From the NCBI GenBank assembly GCA_016722045.1, contig JADKGY010000001.1:1178001-1242000 (forward strand): a stretch of 64,000 nt of DNA, given 5' to 3'. The position numbers were made by a program, and so were the translations under genes. Source of the DNA: Candidatus Opimibacter skivensis. GTDB lineage: Bacteria; Bacteroidota; Bacteroidia; Chitinophagales; Saprospiraceae. The notes under the pieces were generated by a model. The model saw only the letters and a list, made by a program, of their open reading frames with translations, ran no database searches and was not told the origin of the DNA. Of this stretch, positions 18,160 through 27,081 are shown piece after piece (the first letter of the stretch is position 1; every line of letters starts with the position of its first letter).

Positions 18160-19227
18160 ATGAAGATATCAAATGAATTTAAGATAGGTGTGATGGCGAT
18201 TGTAGTCATTTCACTCACCTTCTGGGGCTATAAATTCCTCCGTGGCAGGAATGTGCTCAAACACTCCAATGACTATTATGTGCGCTATGCAGATATTGAG
18301 CAATTGGCCGTAAGCTCACCGGTATTGATCCATGGCTTCAGTGTAGGAACGGTATCCGCTATAAATCTGGATAAAGACATGAAGACGGTCATTGCGACAT
18401 TAAATCTTGATCGTGATGTTAAGATCCCTGCAGATGCAGTGGCGATGATCATGAGCACAAGTATCATGGGTGGCAAAGCGATTGACCTTCGGGTGAGCGG
18501 GCCCTGTTCAGGTGATGGCTGTGCGAAACCAGGAAGTTTTCTTGAAGGTAGAGTCAAAGGAATATTTGATTCACTTCTGGACAAAGGTGAAAATGGCACG
18601 CTGGCGAAAGTGAAAGAGAATATTGGCGACATCTTAAATACCCTTGGCGATTCACTGACATCTCCGAATTCAAATAGTGAGATTGCAAAAACATATACGC
18701 AGCTTTCCGCGCTGATCACGAATCTGTCCTCGATCACGGGCACATTGGATAAATCGATGGGCAGTTATGACAGACATTTGAATAATACACTGGCAAATGT
18801 TGAAGCTATTACCGGAGCTATTGCTAAAAATCAGGATAAGATAGCTTCATCTATTTCTCATCTTGAAAGTATCACCAAACAATTTGATGAATCAAAAGCG
18901 GGTGCTAATGCTGGTGCATTGATCACGGATGCACAGAATACAGTGAAGAATCTGAATGCTACCATTGCGGAAGCGAATAAGTCATTCACGCAATTGTCAA
19001 CAGTCATGAAAGACATGCAGAATGGAAAAGGCAGTCTTGGGAAATTATTGAAAGATGAAGGCCTGTACACGCATACACTGGCCACTACTAAGAATCTTGA
19101 ATTACTCTTACAGGATTTCAGATTGAATCCCAAGCGGTATGTCAATGTATCTGTGTTTGGAAAGAAACAGAAAGCATATGAGTTGCCGGAGAATGATCCG
19201 GCGATGCTGAATGATACGATGCATTAA
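18160..19227 (+). CDS. MCE/MlaD-family lipid-transport substrate-binding protein
   Basis: A 355-residue protein with an N-terminal membrane helix (about 8-25) and one MCE domain (about 38-118: VLIHGFSVGTVSAI, MSTSIMGGKAIDLRV). A long helical region with repeated SITG/LESI-type segments (about 150-310) follows. MlaD-type proteins bind phospholipids in the periplasm and work with an MlaE/MlaF ABC transporter to move lipids between membranes. No mlaE or mlaF is next to it here. The region after its stop is the damaged REP/transposase island. Confidence 0.9.
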   Translation: MKISNEFKIGVMAIVVISLTFWGYKFLRGRNVLKHSNDYYVRYADIEQLAVSSPVLIHGFSVGTVSAINLDKDMKTVIATLNLDRDVKIPADAVAMIMSTSIMGGKAIDLRVSGPCSGDGCAKPGSFLEGRVKGIFDSLLDKGENGTLAKVKENIGDILNTLGDSLTSPNSNSEIAKTYTQLSALITNLSSITGTLDKSMGSYDRHLNNTLANVEAITGAIAKNQDKIASSISHLESITKQFDESKAGANAGALITDAQNTVKNLNATIAEANKSFTQLSTVMKDMQNGKGSLGKLLKDEGLYTHTLATTKNLELLLQDFRLNPKRYVNVSVFGKKQKAYELPENDPAMLNDTMH

Positions 19228-19240
19228 AATAATGCCCGTA

Positions 19241-19270
19241 TCCCCTGGCTAAAGCCGGTGGCAATTGAAG
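19241..19270. repeat. REP copy left of the transposase remnant
   Basis: TCCCCTGGCT-AAAGCC-GGTGGC core with an ATTGAAG end. 25 of 30 positions match the copy at 19922-19951 in the same orientation. Confidence 0.7.
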
Positions 19271-19807
19271 AAGCTTAAGGAAAGCATTTTAATTGCCCGG
19301 GGGATTTGGGGGGGAAAAAAATGGGGAAAAAATTGGTTGGTCCCCCGGGGGGAAAATTTTTTCTTTTCCCCCCCCAAAAAAAACCCCCCGAGGATTTTTC
19401 CCCCCCCCAAAAAAATGGGGGGGGGGGGGGGTTTTGTTTTGAAATAAAAAAAAAAAAATAGAAGGAGGGGGAAAAGAAAAAAAAAAAAAAAACCCACAAA
19501 AATCCCCCTTCCCCCCCCCCCCCCCCCAACAACACCCCCCACAAGAAAGATAGTTCTATTAAACCAAAAACTATTTTCCCCTTTAAAAAATGGGGGGTTT
19601 TTTGGGTTTCCTGGTATTTTTTAAAGAGGAAAAAAAAAAAAAACCCCCCCAATTTTTCCCCCCCAATCTTGGGTGTTTGTTTTTTTTTTTTTCCCCCTTT
19701 TCTTCTATATGTTTCCACATGGCTTGCCGCAATGTCTCTGAACATAAAAAGGGAATTCTATTTTTTGTAGCCCACACAAAGTGCAGGTATACTCTTATGA
19801 ATGGCAT
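19271..19807 (-). pseudogene. REP-associated IS200-like (Y1) transposase remnant, sequence corrupted by homopolymer runs
   Basis: The minus-strand start gives MPFIRVYLHFVWATKN, then RIPFL and RQAMWKHIEE: the N-terminus of REP-associated Y1 (HUH) transposases. About 37 codons later, at 19541-19589, the conserved block KGENSFWFNR is readable. That spacing is what the family needs. Between and after these blocks the sequence is a smear of G, C, A and T runs (up to 17 identical bases), so the HxH motif and catalytic Tyr cannot be found. This looks like bad consensus sequence rather than mutation. A working gene of normal length (about 140-150 residues) may exist in the real genome. Confidence 0.75.
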
Positions 19808-19921
19808 AAGATTGTTTTTTGGCTGGTGACCGATACTAATCCTAAATATTCCTGATTTGAAATAAGGATGATTAAAATTTTTCTATTGAATTAAAAATGC
19901 AATTTTTTTTTATTCTTTTTC

Positions 19922-19951
19922 TCCCCTGGCTGAAGCCAAGGGCTATTGAAG
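19922..19951. repeat. REP copy right of the transposase remnant
   Basis: Direct-orientation partner of 19241-19270. Internal palindrome: CCCCTGGCT pairs imperfectly with AGCCAAGGG. Confidence 0.7.
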
Positions 19952-19965
19952 TAAATAATAACCTT

Positions 19966-20880
19966 CTAAAATGAAACAGAATATTCTGTGCCAAATACAA
20001 AGGATCTCGTCAATCCATCCGGTCGCACATCGCGAACGACAAGAGGAAATCCCAGGTTAACTCCAAGCTTACCAGAATCACCCATCTGGACACTCGCATA
20101 AAATGTGGCATTGAGGGTTAAGCCTGATGACCCTTGAATAGATTCGTATACATCCTGAGAATTTAAGAACTGATCTTCACCAAGATGATATATCGGAAGA
20201 AGTCCGGGCATAAACGTCACCCGATCACTCAGCTTAAGCTCGCGAGAAATATGAAGCAGGATATCCCCTTTTCGCTGAAAATTGAAGGTTGATGTAAAAT
20301 CATTGAAGGGAGATTCAGGATGTGATAATGAATCAGGATAAAACCAATTCTGGTTTTGGGTAAATGGTTGCTGATAAGCAATATTGTAATGCCATGCATT
20401 AGAATGATAGGCCATGCCTGCGATCAAATCTAATGTCCCAAGGCTTGATTGATAATCCATCGGAAACACAATATCATCTGAATAAAAACGTCCTCCGTCA
20501 TTTAAAGGAATCTTGAGACCTCCGGTAATTGAAAATTTTGCGGATGGCAAATAATTAATATTTACGTACACATCTCCAAGCCCTGATGTAGATATGCCAT
20601 TTCCCGTATGCATAGCGGCGGTCATCCGGCCATCCACACTGAAACTTGAACCAAACTTTCTTGAATAGCCTATTTGAGGAGTCAAAACAAATATAGTATG
20701 GTCTGCTGCACCTGCCGAAAGGCCAACATTAAATTGATTCTTCTTCGAATCTAAATTTTCAATTGAGGGTTTGAATGCAGGGATCGAACATGCACCTGCG
20801 TCACTGCATCCCTGGCCTAAAATAAATGTTGCGGGCGAACTTATCACCAAGAGACTCAAAACGAGAGAATATCTTTTCAT
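19966..20880 (-). CDS. Predicted outer-membrane beta-barrel protein
   Basis: A 304-residue protein with a signal peptide (about 1-22, ILGQ). The remainder alternates short amphipathic strands (FSVDGRMTAAMHTG, GLGDVYVNINYL, KFSITGGLKIPL) and ends with an aromatic C-terminal strand (FGTEYSVSF), typical of outer-membrane barrels. It resembles the loose group of 'transporter/MetA-pathway' barrels, but no specific family is certain. Two Cys near the mature N-terminus (GCSDAGAC) may form a disulfide. It is read in the same direction as glutaminase but separated by a 9-nt repeat array. Confidence 0.65.
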   Translation of the reverse strand: MKRYSLVLSLLVISSPATFILGQGCSDAGACSIPAFKPSIENLDSKKNQFNVGLSAGAADHTIFVLTPQIGYSRKFGSSFSVDGRMTAAMHTGNGISTSGLGDVYVNINYLPSAKFSITGGLKIPLNDGGRFYSDDIVFPMDYQSSLGTLDLIAGMAYHSNAWHYNIAYQQPFTQNQNWFYPDSLSHPESPFNDFTSTFNFQRKGDILLHISRELKLSDRVTFMPGLLPIYHLGEDQFLNSQDVYESIQGSSGLTLNATFYASVQMGDSGKLGVNLGFPLVVRDVRPDGLTRSFVFGTEYSVSF

Positions 20881-20914
20881 ATCAGATTGTACGATAAAAT
20901 AATAAATTATATTC

Positions 20915-21096
20915 CACTTCCGCCTCTTTTGCCTCTTCCGCTTTTTCTGCCTCTTCTGCCTCTTTCGCCTTTTCCGCCTTTTCCGCCTTTTCTGCCTCTT
21001 CCGCCTTTTCCGCCTTTTCTGCCTCTTCCGCCTTTTCCGCCTCTTCCGCCTTTTCCGCCTTTTCTACCACTTCCGCCTCTTCTGCCTCTTCTGCCT
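20915..21096. repeat. 9-nt tandem array after the glutaminase stop codon
   Basis: About twenty 9-nt units mixing GGCGGAAAA, GGCAGAAGA and GGCGGAAGA (minus strand). It begins right after the glutaminase TAA (21097-21099). A 9-nt unit keeps frame, so the array is open in several frames (for example repeated EKAEEA), but these are not believed to be proteins. Confidence 0.92.
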
Positions 21097-22017
21097 TTAG
21101 AAAATTGATAACCCTGTCTTCGTCGTCAATCTTTCCAGTAATTCCATTCCTCTCACTGAATTACCTTTTTTATTCAGACGAGGACTCCATACAGCTACAG
21201 CATATTTGCCGGGGTGAACAGCCACAATACCGCCGCCGATACCGCTTTTACCGGGCAGTCCGACTTTGAATGAAAAATCTCCGGCCTCATCATAGAAACC
21301 ACACGTCTGCATGATCGCATTGATCCGCTTGGCCATGCTTGAGGTGATGATTTGTTCGCCGGATGAAATTAATTTTCCGTGATTTGCAAATAACAGAAAT
21401 GTGGAGGCCAGTTCTTTGCATGACATTTCGATGGAACACATTTGATAATATAGATTTAACACCTCATCAATCTCATTATGGATATTTCCGCTGGCTTTCA
21501 TCATATTGATAAGGGCAGCATTTCGAAAGCCTAATTTCTTTTCAGAATTTGCAACGGTTTGATTGTATTCGATTGAATGATTACCAGCTACTTTTCTGAC
21601 GAAGTCAAGAAACTCAGAATGAGGATGCTTGTGCAAACTACATAAGATATCACAAATCACAATCGCACCGGAATTGATCAGCGGATTGCGTGGTTTACCA
21701 TGTTCGTATTCGAGTTGCCACAATGAATTGAATGGATTGCCTGATGGTTCTACACCTACGCGGTCCCAGAGGTCTTCACCTTTTTGCTGAAATGCGAGTG
21801 CGAGGGACAGTACTTTACCAATGCTTTGAATGGAAAATTTTTCTTCATGATCCCCTACTCCGTAATTTTCATTTTCGCTTGTGCAAAGGTGTACGCCAAA
21901 TTTAGAAGGATCGATAGAGGCTAGTTCCGGGATGTATTGTGCTACTATGCCATTATCCTTTAGGCGTTGAACATCATGATAAATTTCTTTTAGAATTTGT
22001 TCATAATAAGAGTTCAT
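21097..22017 (-). CDS. glsA: Glutaminase (serine-dependent, GlsA family)
   Basis: A 306-residue cytoplasmic enzyme of normal family length that hydrolyses L-glutamine to glutamate and ammonia. The beta-lactamase-like fold is marked by S65IGK68 (SxxK in FSIQSIGK), NPLINSGAIV (about 131-140), SCKELAST, and the glycine-rich KSGIGGGIVAVHPGKYAVAVWSP segment near the C-terminus. It is divergent from the metallophosphoesterase gene; the shared upstream region holds a perfect palindrome. Its stop codon runs straight into the 9-nt array. Confidence 0.95.
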   Translation of the reverse strand: MNSYYEQILKEIYHDVQRLKDNGIVAQYIPELASIDPSKFGVHLCTSENENYGVGDHEEKFSIQSIGKVLSLALAFQQKGEDLWDRVGVEPSGNPFNSLWQLEYEHGKPRNPLINSGAIVICDILCSLHKHPHSEFLDFVRKVAGNHSIEYNQTVANSEKKLGFRNAALINMMKASGNIHNEIDEVLNLYYQMCSIEMSCKELASTFLLFANHGKLISSGEQIITSSMAKRINAIMQTCGFYDEAGDFSFKVGLPGKSGIGGGIVAVHPGKYAVAVWSPRLNKKGNSVRGMELLERLTTKTGLSIF

Positions 22018-22090
22018 TGGAGGTGGTATAATTTGGAAAGGAAGGGTAAATAACGTAATAATTCCGAGGATGGCATAAATAGCTAATCAT

Positions 22091-22145
22091 GTTTTCCTAA
22101 AACATCAGGATGTTTTAGGAAAACACCATTGTGTTTTAGGAAAAC
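22091..22145. repeat. Perfect 16-bp-arm palindrome plus a third half copy
   Basis: GTTTTCCTAAAACATC, 2-nt loop, GATGTTTTAGGAAAAC (22091-22124). Eight bases later comes another TGTTTTAGGAAAACA. It lies in the divergent region between glutaminase and the phosphoesterase, so it may be an operator or a REP-like element. It has no T-run and is not a terminator for either gene. Confidence 0.8.
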
Positions 22146-22234
22146 ATTAGTGAATTGATTTTGAGGTATTTAGTCATTTTCTCCCCCTCTCCTCATACCC
22201 TCCAATTTCATTTAACTCCCTAATCCCTTTTCAG

Positions 22235-22242
22235 TATATTCG
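22235..22242 (+). promoter_or_regulatory. Possible -7 box TATATTCG
   Basis: Same octamer as at 7314, here 4 nt before the phosphoesterase ATG, which would imply a nearly leaderless transcript. The -33 region is unclear. Confidence 0.35.
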
Positions 22243-22246
22243 AACG

Positions 22247-25108
22247 ATGAACCTTCTATTTCGATCAGGTACAAGGATGTTAATTGTCCTTTTTATCCAG
22301 CATTTCTTTACCCCCACGAATGCTCAAACCATCCTCGTCCAGCCCTACCTCCAGAACGCCACACCCACCTCTATAGTCATCATGTGGGAAACAAATGTCA
22401 ATACCGCGAGCACAGTTCAATACGGGACAACACCAAGCTTAGGAAGCTCAACATCAGGTACCACAATCACTACACTCGGAAATACAGTTCTCCATACTGT
22501 CAACTTAACCGGTCTCACACCAGCCACACGCTATTATTACAAAGCCATCACTGGCGCGTGGGAATCATCCATATATGATTTTGTAGCCGAGCCCCTGCGC
22601 AACAGTGAAACCAATTTCAATATCGTCCTCATGAGCGATATGCAAAAAGATGGTAGTAATCCTAACATCTTTTCAAATCTGATCAATACAAGTTTACTTC
22701 CCTATATCGCATCACATTATGGTACCCCGCTGAGTGATCATCTGCAGATGGCAATACTTCCCGGTGATATCGTAGATAACGGCCCAGTCTATCTACAATG
22801 GAAAAATGATTTTTTCAATCCCGGTGAAGCCCTGTGGAGATCTGTGCCCTGCTATCCCGCAATCGGAAATCATGAACAGAATTCACCGAACTATTTCAAT
22901 TACTTCAATCTCCCTTTGAACGGCACATCAGGATATCTCGAGCATTGGTATTCACATGACTATTCCAATGTAAGAGTACTGACAATGGATTCAAATAATC
23001 CTTATAATATACAGGCGCAACTTAACTGGCTGGATAGCATGCTCAATGTAAGCTGCAGTGATACACTTATCGATTTTGTATTCGCACAAATGCATCATCC
23101 GTTTAAATCCGAATTGTGGGTGCCCGGTGAGTCTGACTACTCCGGTGAGATCGTACATCGGCTTGAAACTTTTTCAACGACATGCAACAAACCCACGATA
23201 CATTTTTTCGGTCATACACATGCGTACTCAAGAGGTGAATCAAGAGATCACAAGCATCTCTGGGTCAATGTCGCGACATCTGGTGGCAATATAGATTACT
23301 GGGGTGAGTTTCAAAATCGGGATTATGATGAATTCATCGTCAGCCAGGATCAATATGGATTTGTAATGGTAGAAGTGACTGCAGGTGCGAACCCGAAATT
23401 TGTACTGAAGAGACTCAGTTTCGGTGATGAATTTAATCCCGGTGGAAGTACAGAAACAGATATGTTGTCGATCCGACTAAATAATGTAGCTCCTTTATCA
23501 CCTTATACGCTATTCCCAAGAGCTATTGACGTTGTATCTCCTTTGTGCCTGACCTTGAAAGCAGATGCTTATACTGATCCTGATGGAGATGAACATGGTG
23601 CGAGTCAATGGCAGATATCTACAGATAGTATGAATTTTGCTAATCCCATTTTTGATTCATGGAAGCAATATGCGGATTGGTACAATGAGGTAAATCTTCA
23701 GGCCAATGATGATCTCACGGATGAAGAGGTTACAAATTTACCTTTCGGCGCTTCGCTTTGGTGGCGTGTCCGATATCGTGACAAAAGTCTTGAGTGGAGT
23801 CAATGGAGTACAAGTACAAAATTTCATACGAGGCCTTTGACCGTGTTGACCGGAAACCTGGTGTCCAATCCGGGTGCTGAAACAGGTATCAATGGCTGGA
23901 CCGCTACAACAGGTGTCATCGAATCACTCGGAGCACTGGAATGCAATGGTATCAACCCATACATAGGCCAAAAATATTTCGCAGTCGGTGCATTATGTGT
24001 TGAAAATGCATTCGCTTCTGCGTACCAGGATATTTCTGTTGTCAATCAATCTGCACTCATTGATGCGGGACAGGTCATGGTCCATTACGGTGCACATCTG
24101 GCAGATTGGGCGAATACAGATGAGCCTTCATTTGCAATGCAATTTTTGAATGCTTCAGCGCAGTTGATTTCAGGAACAGATACCACGAGATATATTAATG
24201 CTACATGGACGCTTAAAGAAAAAACAATCATTGTCCCATCTGGTACCAGGTTCATACGATTCATAGTGATGGGTACGCGGTATCAGGGGACAGATAATGA
24301 TAGTTATATCGATGATCTTTTTCTTGAATTACTCAGTGGTGATTTTAGTTGTAGTCCGTATGCACCGCCCGGGCCGGCGAATGGCCGAATATATGTAGAT
24401 GCCGATGCCGTTGCCTACCCGGATGGTGAGAGTTGGTTGACAGCCTTCAGGACACTTGGTGATGCGCTTTTAGTCAGCAATGTCAATCCACAGATTCATG
24501 AAATCTGGATCGCTGATGGCACATATAAAGTGACATCTACTTCGATGCGGGATACTTCTTTTGATGTGAAGCGAGCGATCCGTATTTATGGAGGTTTTGC
24601 AGGCAATGAAACATCGATTACACAGAGAGACATTATTAATCACCCCACTACCCTGTCAGGTGAGATAGGCAATCCCGGTTTAGTATCAGACAATACGTAT
24701 AATGTGGTACATGTCATCAATGCCATTGACACTGTTTTGATCGATGGCCTTTCCATTTGCTGCGGTTATGCTGATGTCGCCGGACATGATACCGGAGGTG
24801 GGTTGTATATTTCTTCATCCAACAGAAAGCCAGTCAAACTACATGATTGCAAATTGTTGGATAATCATGCGCTCTTCGGCAGCTCCATTTTTAATGAATC
24901 CGAATTAATACTTGATCATTGTTCAGTTACGAATCAACCTATCACAGGTGTTGCCGGCGGATCGATTCTGAATACAGGTATTAAGACAATATTGACTTTG
25001 AATATGAGTACTATACTTCAGTATTGCACCACATGTCCGAAGGCAATTGAGAATGTGAATGGAGGGAATGTTAAAGTATTGAATGCGGTCAGTGTCGAGA
25101 AAGAATGA
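22247..25108 (+). CDS. Secreted metallophosphoesterase with fibronectin-like and beta-helix domains
   Basis: A 953-residue protein. A signal peptide (about 1-27, TNAQ) is followed by a purple-acid-phosphatase-type N-terminal Fn3 domain (about 28-115). A calcineurin-like metallophosphoesterase (about 125-400) shows the metal motifs SDMQKDG, PGDIVDNG, GNHEQ, QMHHP and FGHTHAYSR. Then come Fn3-like and jelly-roll regions, with a right-handed beta-helix/pectin-lyase-like end (about 715-945, YVDADA then GLSICCGYAD). It probably hydrolyses phosphate esters outside the cell. Unlike the other large secreted proteins here it lacks a recognisable T9SS tail and ends abruptly (VLNAVSVEKE), so its C-terminus may be truncated. 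Confidence 0.85.
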   Translation: MNLLFRSGTRMLIVLFIQHFFTPTNAQTILVQPYLQNATPTSIVIMWETNVNTASTVQYGTTPSLGSSTSGTTITTLGNTVLHTVNLTGLTPATRYYYKAITGAWESSIYDFVAEPLRNSETNFNIVLMSDMQKDGSNPNIFSNLINTSLLPYIASHYGTPLSDHLQMAILPGDIVDNGPVYLQWKNDFFNPGEALWRSVPCYPAIGNHEQNSPNYFNYFNLPLNGTSGYLEHWYSHDYSNVRVLTMDSNNPYNIQAQLNWLDSMLNVSCSDTLIDFVFAQMHHPFKSELWVPGESDYSGEIVHRLETFSTTCNKPTIHFFGHTHAYSRGESRDHKHLWVNVATSGGNIDYWGEFQNRDYDEFIVSQDQYGFVMVEVTAGANPKFVLKRLSFGDEFNPGGSTETDMLSIRLNNVAPLSPYTLFPRAIDVVSPLCLTLKADAYTDPDGDEHGASQWQISTDSMNFANPIFDSWKQYADWYNEVNLQANDDLTDEEVTNLPFGASLWWRVRYRDKSLEWSQWSTSTKFHTRPLTVLTGNLVSNPGAETGINGWTATTGVIESLGALECNGINPYIGQKYFAVGALCVENAFASAYQDISVVNQSALIDAGQVMVHYGAHLADWANTDEPSFAMQFLNASAQLISGTDTTRYINATWTLKEKTIIVPSGTRFIRFIVMGTRYQGTDNDSYIDDLFLELLSGDFSCSPYAPPGPANGRIYVDADAVAYPDGESWLTAFRTLGDALLVSNVNPQIHEIWIADGTYKVTSTSMRDTSFDVKRAIRIYGGFAGNETSITQRDIINHPTTLSGEIGNPGLVSDNTYNVVHVINAIDTVLIDGLSICCGYADVAGHDTGGGLYISSSNRKPVKLHDCKLLDNHALFGSSIFNESELILDHCSVTNQPITGVAGGSILNTGIKTILTLNMSTILQYCTTCPKAIENVNGGNVKVLNAVSVEKE

Positions 25109-25234
25109 GACAAGTGACGATTTACCATAGGGGAGATGCACTTTTACAAAATGATATTTGTGCGTTAGTCAAAAGAGGAGCAAGTAAAAAAAAACCAGAA
25201 AGTAAACAATTCAATTTAATTCAAAGTTTTGTTT

Positions 25235-25645
25235 TCATAGTTTTTGAATTTTATCAATTTTAAGTATATAAATCTCTTCAATAGGCCAAACTGGCTGGTA
25301 ATAACCGCAAGCATCTAAAAGTTTTCCATCAAATTTTACATCAAGACCATCTACCTGGAATTCCGAAGGTATATCACAGAAATAAAAATCAATATACGCG
25401 TCAAAACTGTGTAAGTAGCCAACACCATATTTATTTTGGATTGTATCCAAATGAATAACCCCTTTTACATCTTTAGCAATTAGCCTAACAATTCTTTCCT
25501 CAGAACACTCTGCAAGCGTGCAATCATTTATTGATGTCTTGTCCATAACTGTAATACCTTTTGGGTATTCATATCCACTTGGATTCGGATCATCTTTTCC
25601 ACAACTAAGTAGTGTTAAGGTTATAATAACAATTGAAAGCTTCAT
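25235..25645 (-). CDS. Small hypothetical lipoprotein
   Basis: 136 residues from the ATG at 25645. The N-terminus MKLSIVIITLTLLSC is a lipoprotein signal with C15 as lipidated Cys. The mature part has two Cys-containing segments (NDCTLAEC and YFCDIPSE, plus LDACGYY) and no family I recognise. The longer frame to 25738 is rejected because it would bury the lipobox. It is divergent from the AAA ATPase gene and shares a 130-nt upstream region with it. Confidence 0.6.
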   Translation of the reverse strand: MKLSIVIITLTLLSCGKDDPNPSGYEYPKGITVMDKTSINDCTLAECSEERIVRLIAKDVKGVIHLDTIQNKYGVGYLHSFDAYIDFYFCDIPSEFQVDGLDVKFDGKLLDACGYYQPVWPIEEIYILKIDKIQKL

Positions 25646-25729
25646 CAGGACTAATTTACAAAGGTTAAACGTTAAAAAAACCGTTGCTAAATCATTAAAT
25701 ATCAGATATTTATAAAATATGACTTCTTT

Positions 25730-25773
25730 AATCGACATATTTATATTATTTTTGTCGACTTAAATCGACATAT
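25730..25773. promoter_or_regulatory. Repeated AATCGACATAT with central GTCGAC before the ATPase gene
   Basis: AATCGACATAT occurs at 25730-25740 and 25763-25773 (33-bp spacing). A GTCGAC palindrome lies between them, preceded by TTTTTG. The second copy ends 2 nt before the ATG at 25776. This arrangement could be an operator/promoter for the ATPase. Confidence 0.5.
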
Positions 25774-25775
25774 CA

Positions 25776-26972
25776 ATGGACGTATTATATGCATACCACG
25801 ACAGCCTGCTCCACCAGATCTCTGACAGCTACTACAGGTACCTGTTCGATGAGATCAACTGGTCACAGCGAATGCTGGCAATCAAAGGCCCAAGAGGATC
25901 TGGAAAAACGACCCTGATGCTTCAATACATCCGCTACAAGCTCAATAAACCCAGAGAAGAAGCACTGTATGTGACAGCGGATCATTATTGGTTTTATACG
26001 CACAATTTGGTGGAAACAGCAGATACATTTTATAAACATGGAGGTCGTCATCTGTTCATAGATGAAGTGCACAAATATCCGGGATGGTCAAGAGAACTCA
26101 AAAATATCTATGATGGATATCCGGATATGAAAATAGTTTTCTCTTCATCCTCCGCTCTCGATATTTATCGGGGAGAAGCTGATCTGAGTCGAAGAGTGAT
26201 TACGTATACCTTACCCGGTTTGTCCTTTCGTGAATATCTTTCATTGGAAGGACATGGGACATTTTCAAAATATGCATTGTCTGAAATCATCGGGCATCAT
26301 CGTGATATCGCTGATCAGATCAGAAGTCAAATTCATCCCATGCCATCTTTTAAAAAATACTTACGTCATGGCTACCTCCCCATCATCAATGAAAGTAGTC
26401 CTGATGACATACCTGTCCGACTCAATCAAATCATCAACACAATCATTGAATCTGACCTCGCCTACATTCAGGACTATGGATCCGGTACGGCCTTCAAAGT
26501 AAAAAAACTACTGGGCGTATTAGCAGAATCTACTCCTTTTAAACCCAATATAGCCGCTATCGCAAGGAAACTGGATGTAAGCCGTGATTCAGTATACACA
26601 TGGTTGCATCATCTCGAAAATGCCCGCTTACTCAACCTATTGTCTGCACAAGGAAAAGGTGTAGCGATGCTGCAGAAGCCTGATAAAGTATATCTTGAAA
26701 ACACAAATCTGGCTTATGCTTTAAATCCCAATCCAAACATCGGATCAATAAGGGAAACATTTCTCTTCAATCAATTAGTAAATGCTAAATCAAATGTCAG
26801 ACTTCCAAAACAGGGAGATTTTGTCATCGGTGATGTCACCATTGAAGTAGGTGGTTCAGGTAAAACAAACAAACAGATCAAACAAATTTCTTATGCAGTC
26901 ATCGCGGCAGACGACATAGAGACCGGATCAGGTAACAAAATCCCCCTCTGGCTTTTCGGCTTCATGTATTGA
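25776..26972 (+). CDS. AAA ATPase with DUF4143-type C-terminus (COG1373)
   Basis: A 398-residue cytoplasmic protein. Walker A is G38PRGSGKTT46, Walker B region FIDEVHKYPGW (D97, E98), sensor-1-like VFSSSSALDI. The middle has the family segment SFREYLSLEG and KKYLRHGYLP, followed by a winged-helix-like region (NIAAIARKLDVSRDSVYTWLHHLENARLL) and a C-terminal nuclease-like DUF4143 part (FVIGDVTIEVGG). These ATPases are abundant in Bacteroidota and often mobile or accessory; their job is not established. Length is complete for the family. Confidence 0.88.
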   Translation: MDVLYAYHDSLLHQISDSYYRYLFDEINWSQRMLAIKGPRGSGKTTLMLQYIRYKLNKPREEALYVTADHYWFYTHNLVETADTFYKHGGRHLFIDEVHKYPGWSRELKNIYDGYPDMKIVFSSSSALDIYRGEADLSRRVITYTLPGLSFREYLSLEGHGTFSKYALSEIIGHHRDIADQIRSQIHPMPSFKKYLRHGYLPIINESSPDDIPVRLNQIINTIIESDLAYIQDYGSGTAFKVKKLLGVLAESTPFKPNIAAIARKLDVSRDSVYTWLHHLENARLLNLLSAQGKGVAMLQKPDKVYLENTNLAYALNPNPNIGSIRETFLFNQLVNAKSNVRLPKQGDFVIGDVTIEVGGSGKTNKQIKQISYAVIAADDIETGSGNKIPLWLFGFMY

Positions 26973-27081
26973 TCAATTGAAAATATTCATCATCATATGG
27001 GTGCCTCGTCTTTCGTCCTTGTTCTTTGGTCCTTCGTCAATTTTTCTGCCTTATCTTACATAAAATATCAGGCTCAATACG

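Noticed and set aside
19249..19829. Gly/Phe/Lys/Pro-rich ORFs in several frames
   Set aside because: Products of the homopolymer-smeared consensus over the transposase remnant; only the short conserved blocks are meaningful.
20882..21108. Open frames of EKAEEA or PLPPFPP repeats on both strands
   Set aside because: They come from the 9-nt array. There is no ribosome site, no signal peptide and no conserved segment.
22091..22124. Palindrome as a terminator
   Set aside because: It sits between divergent gene starts and has no T-run on either strand.
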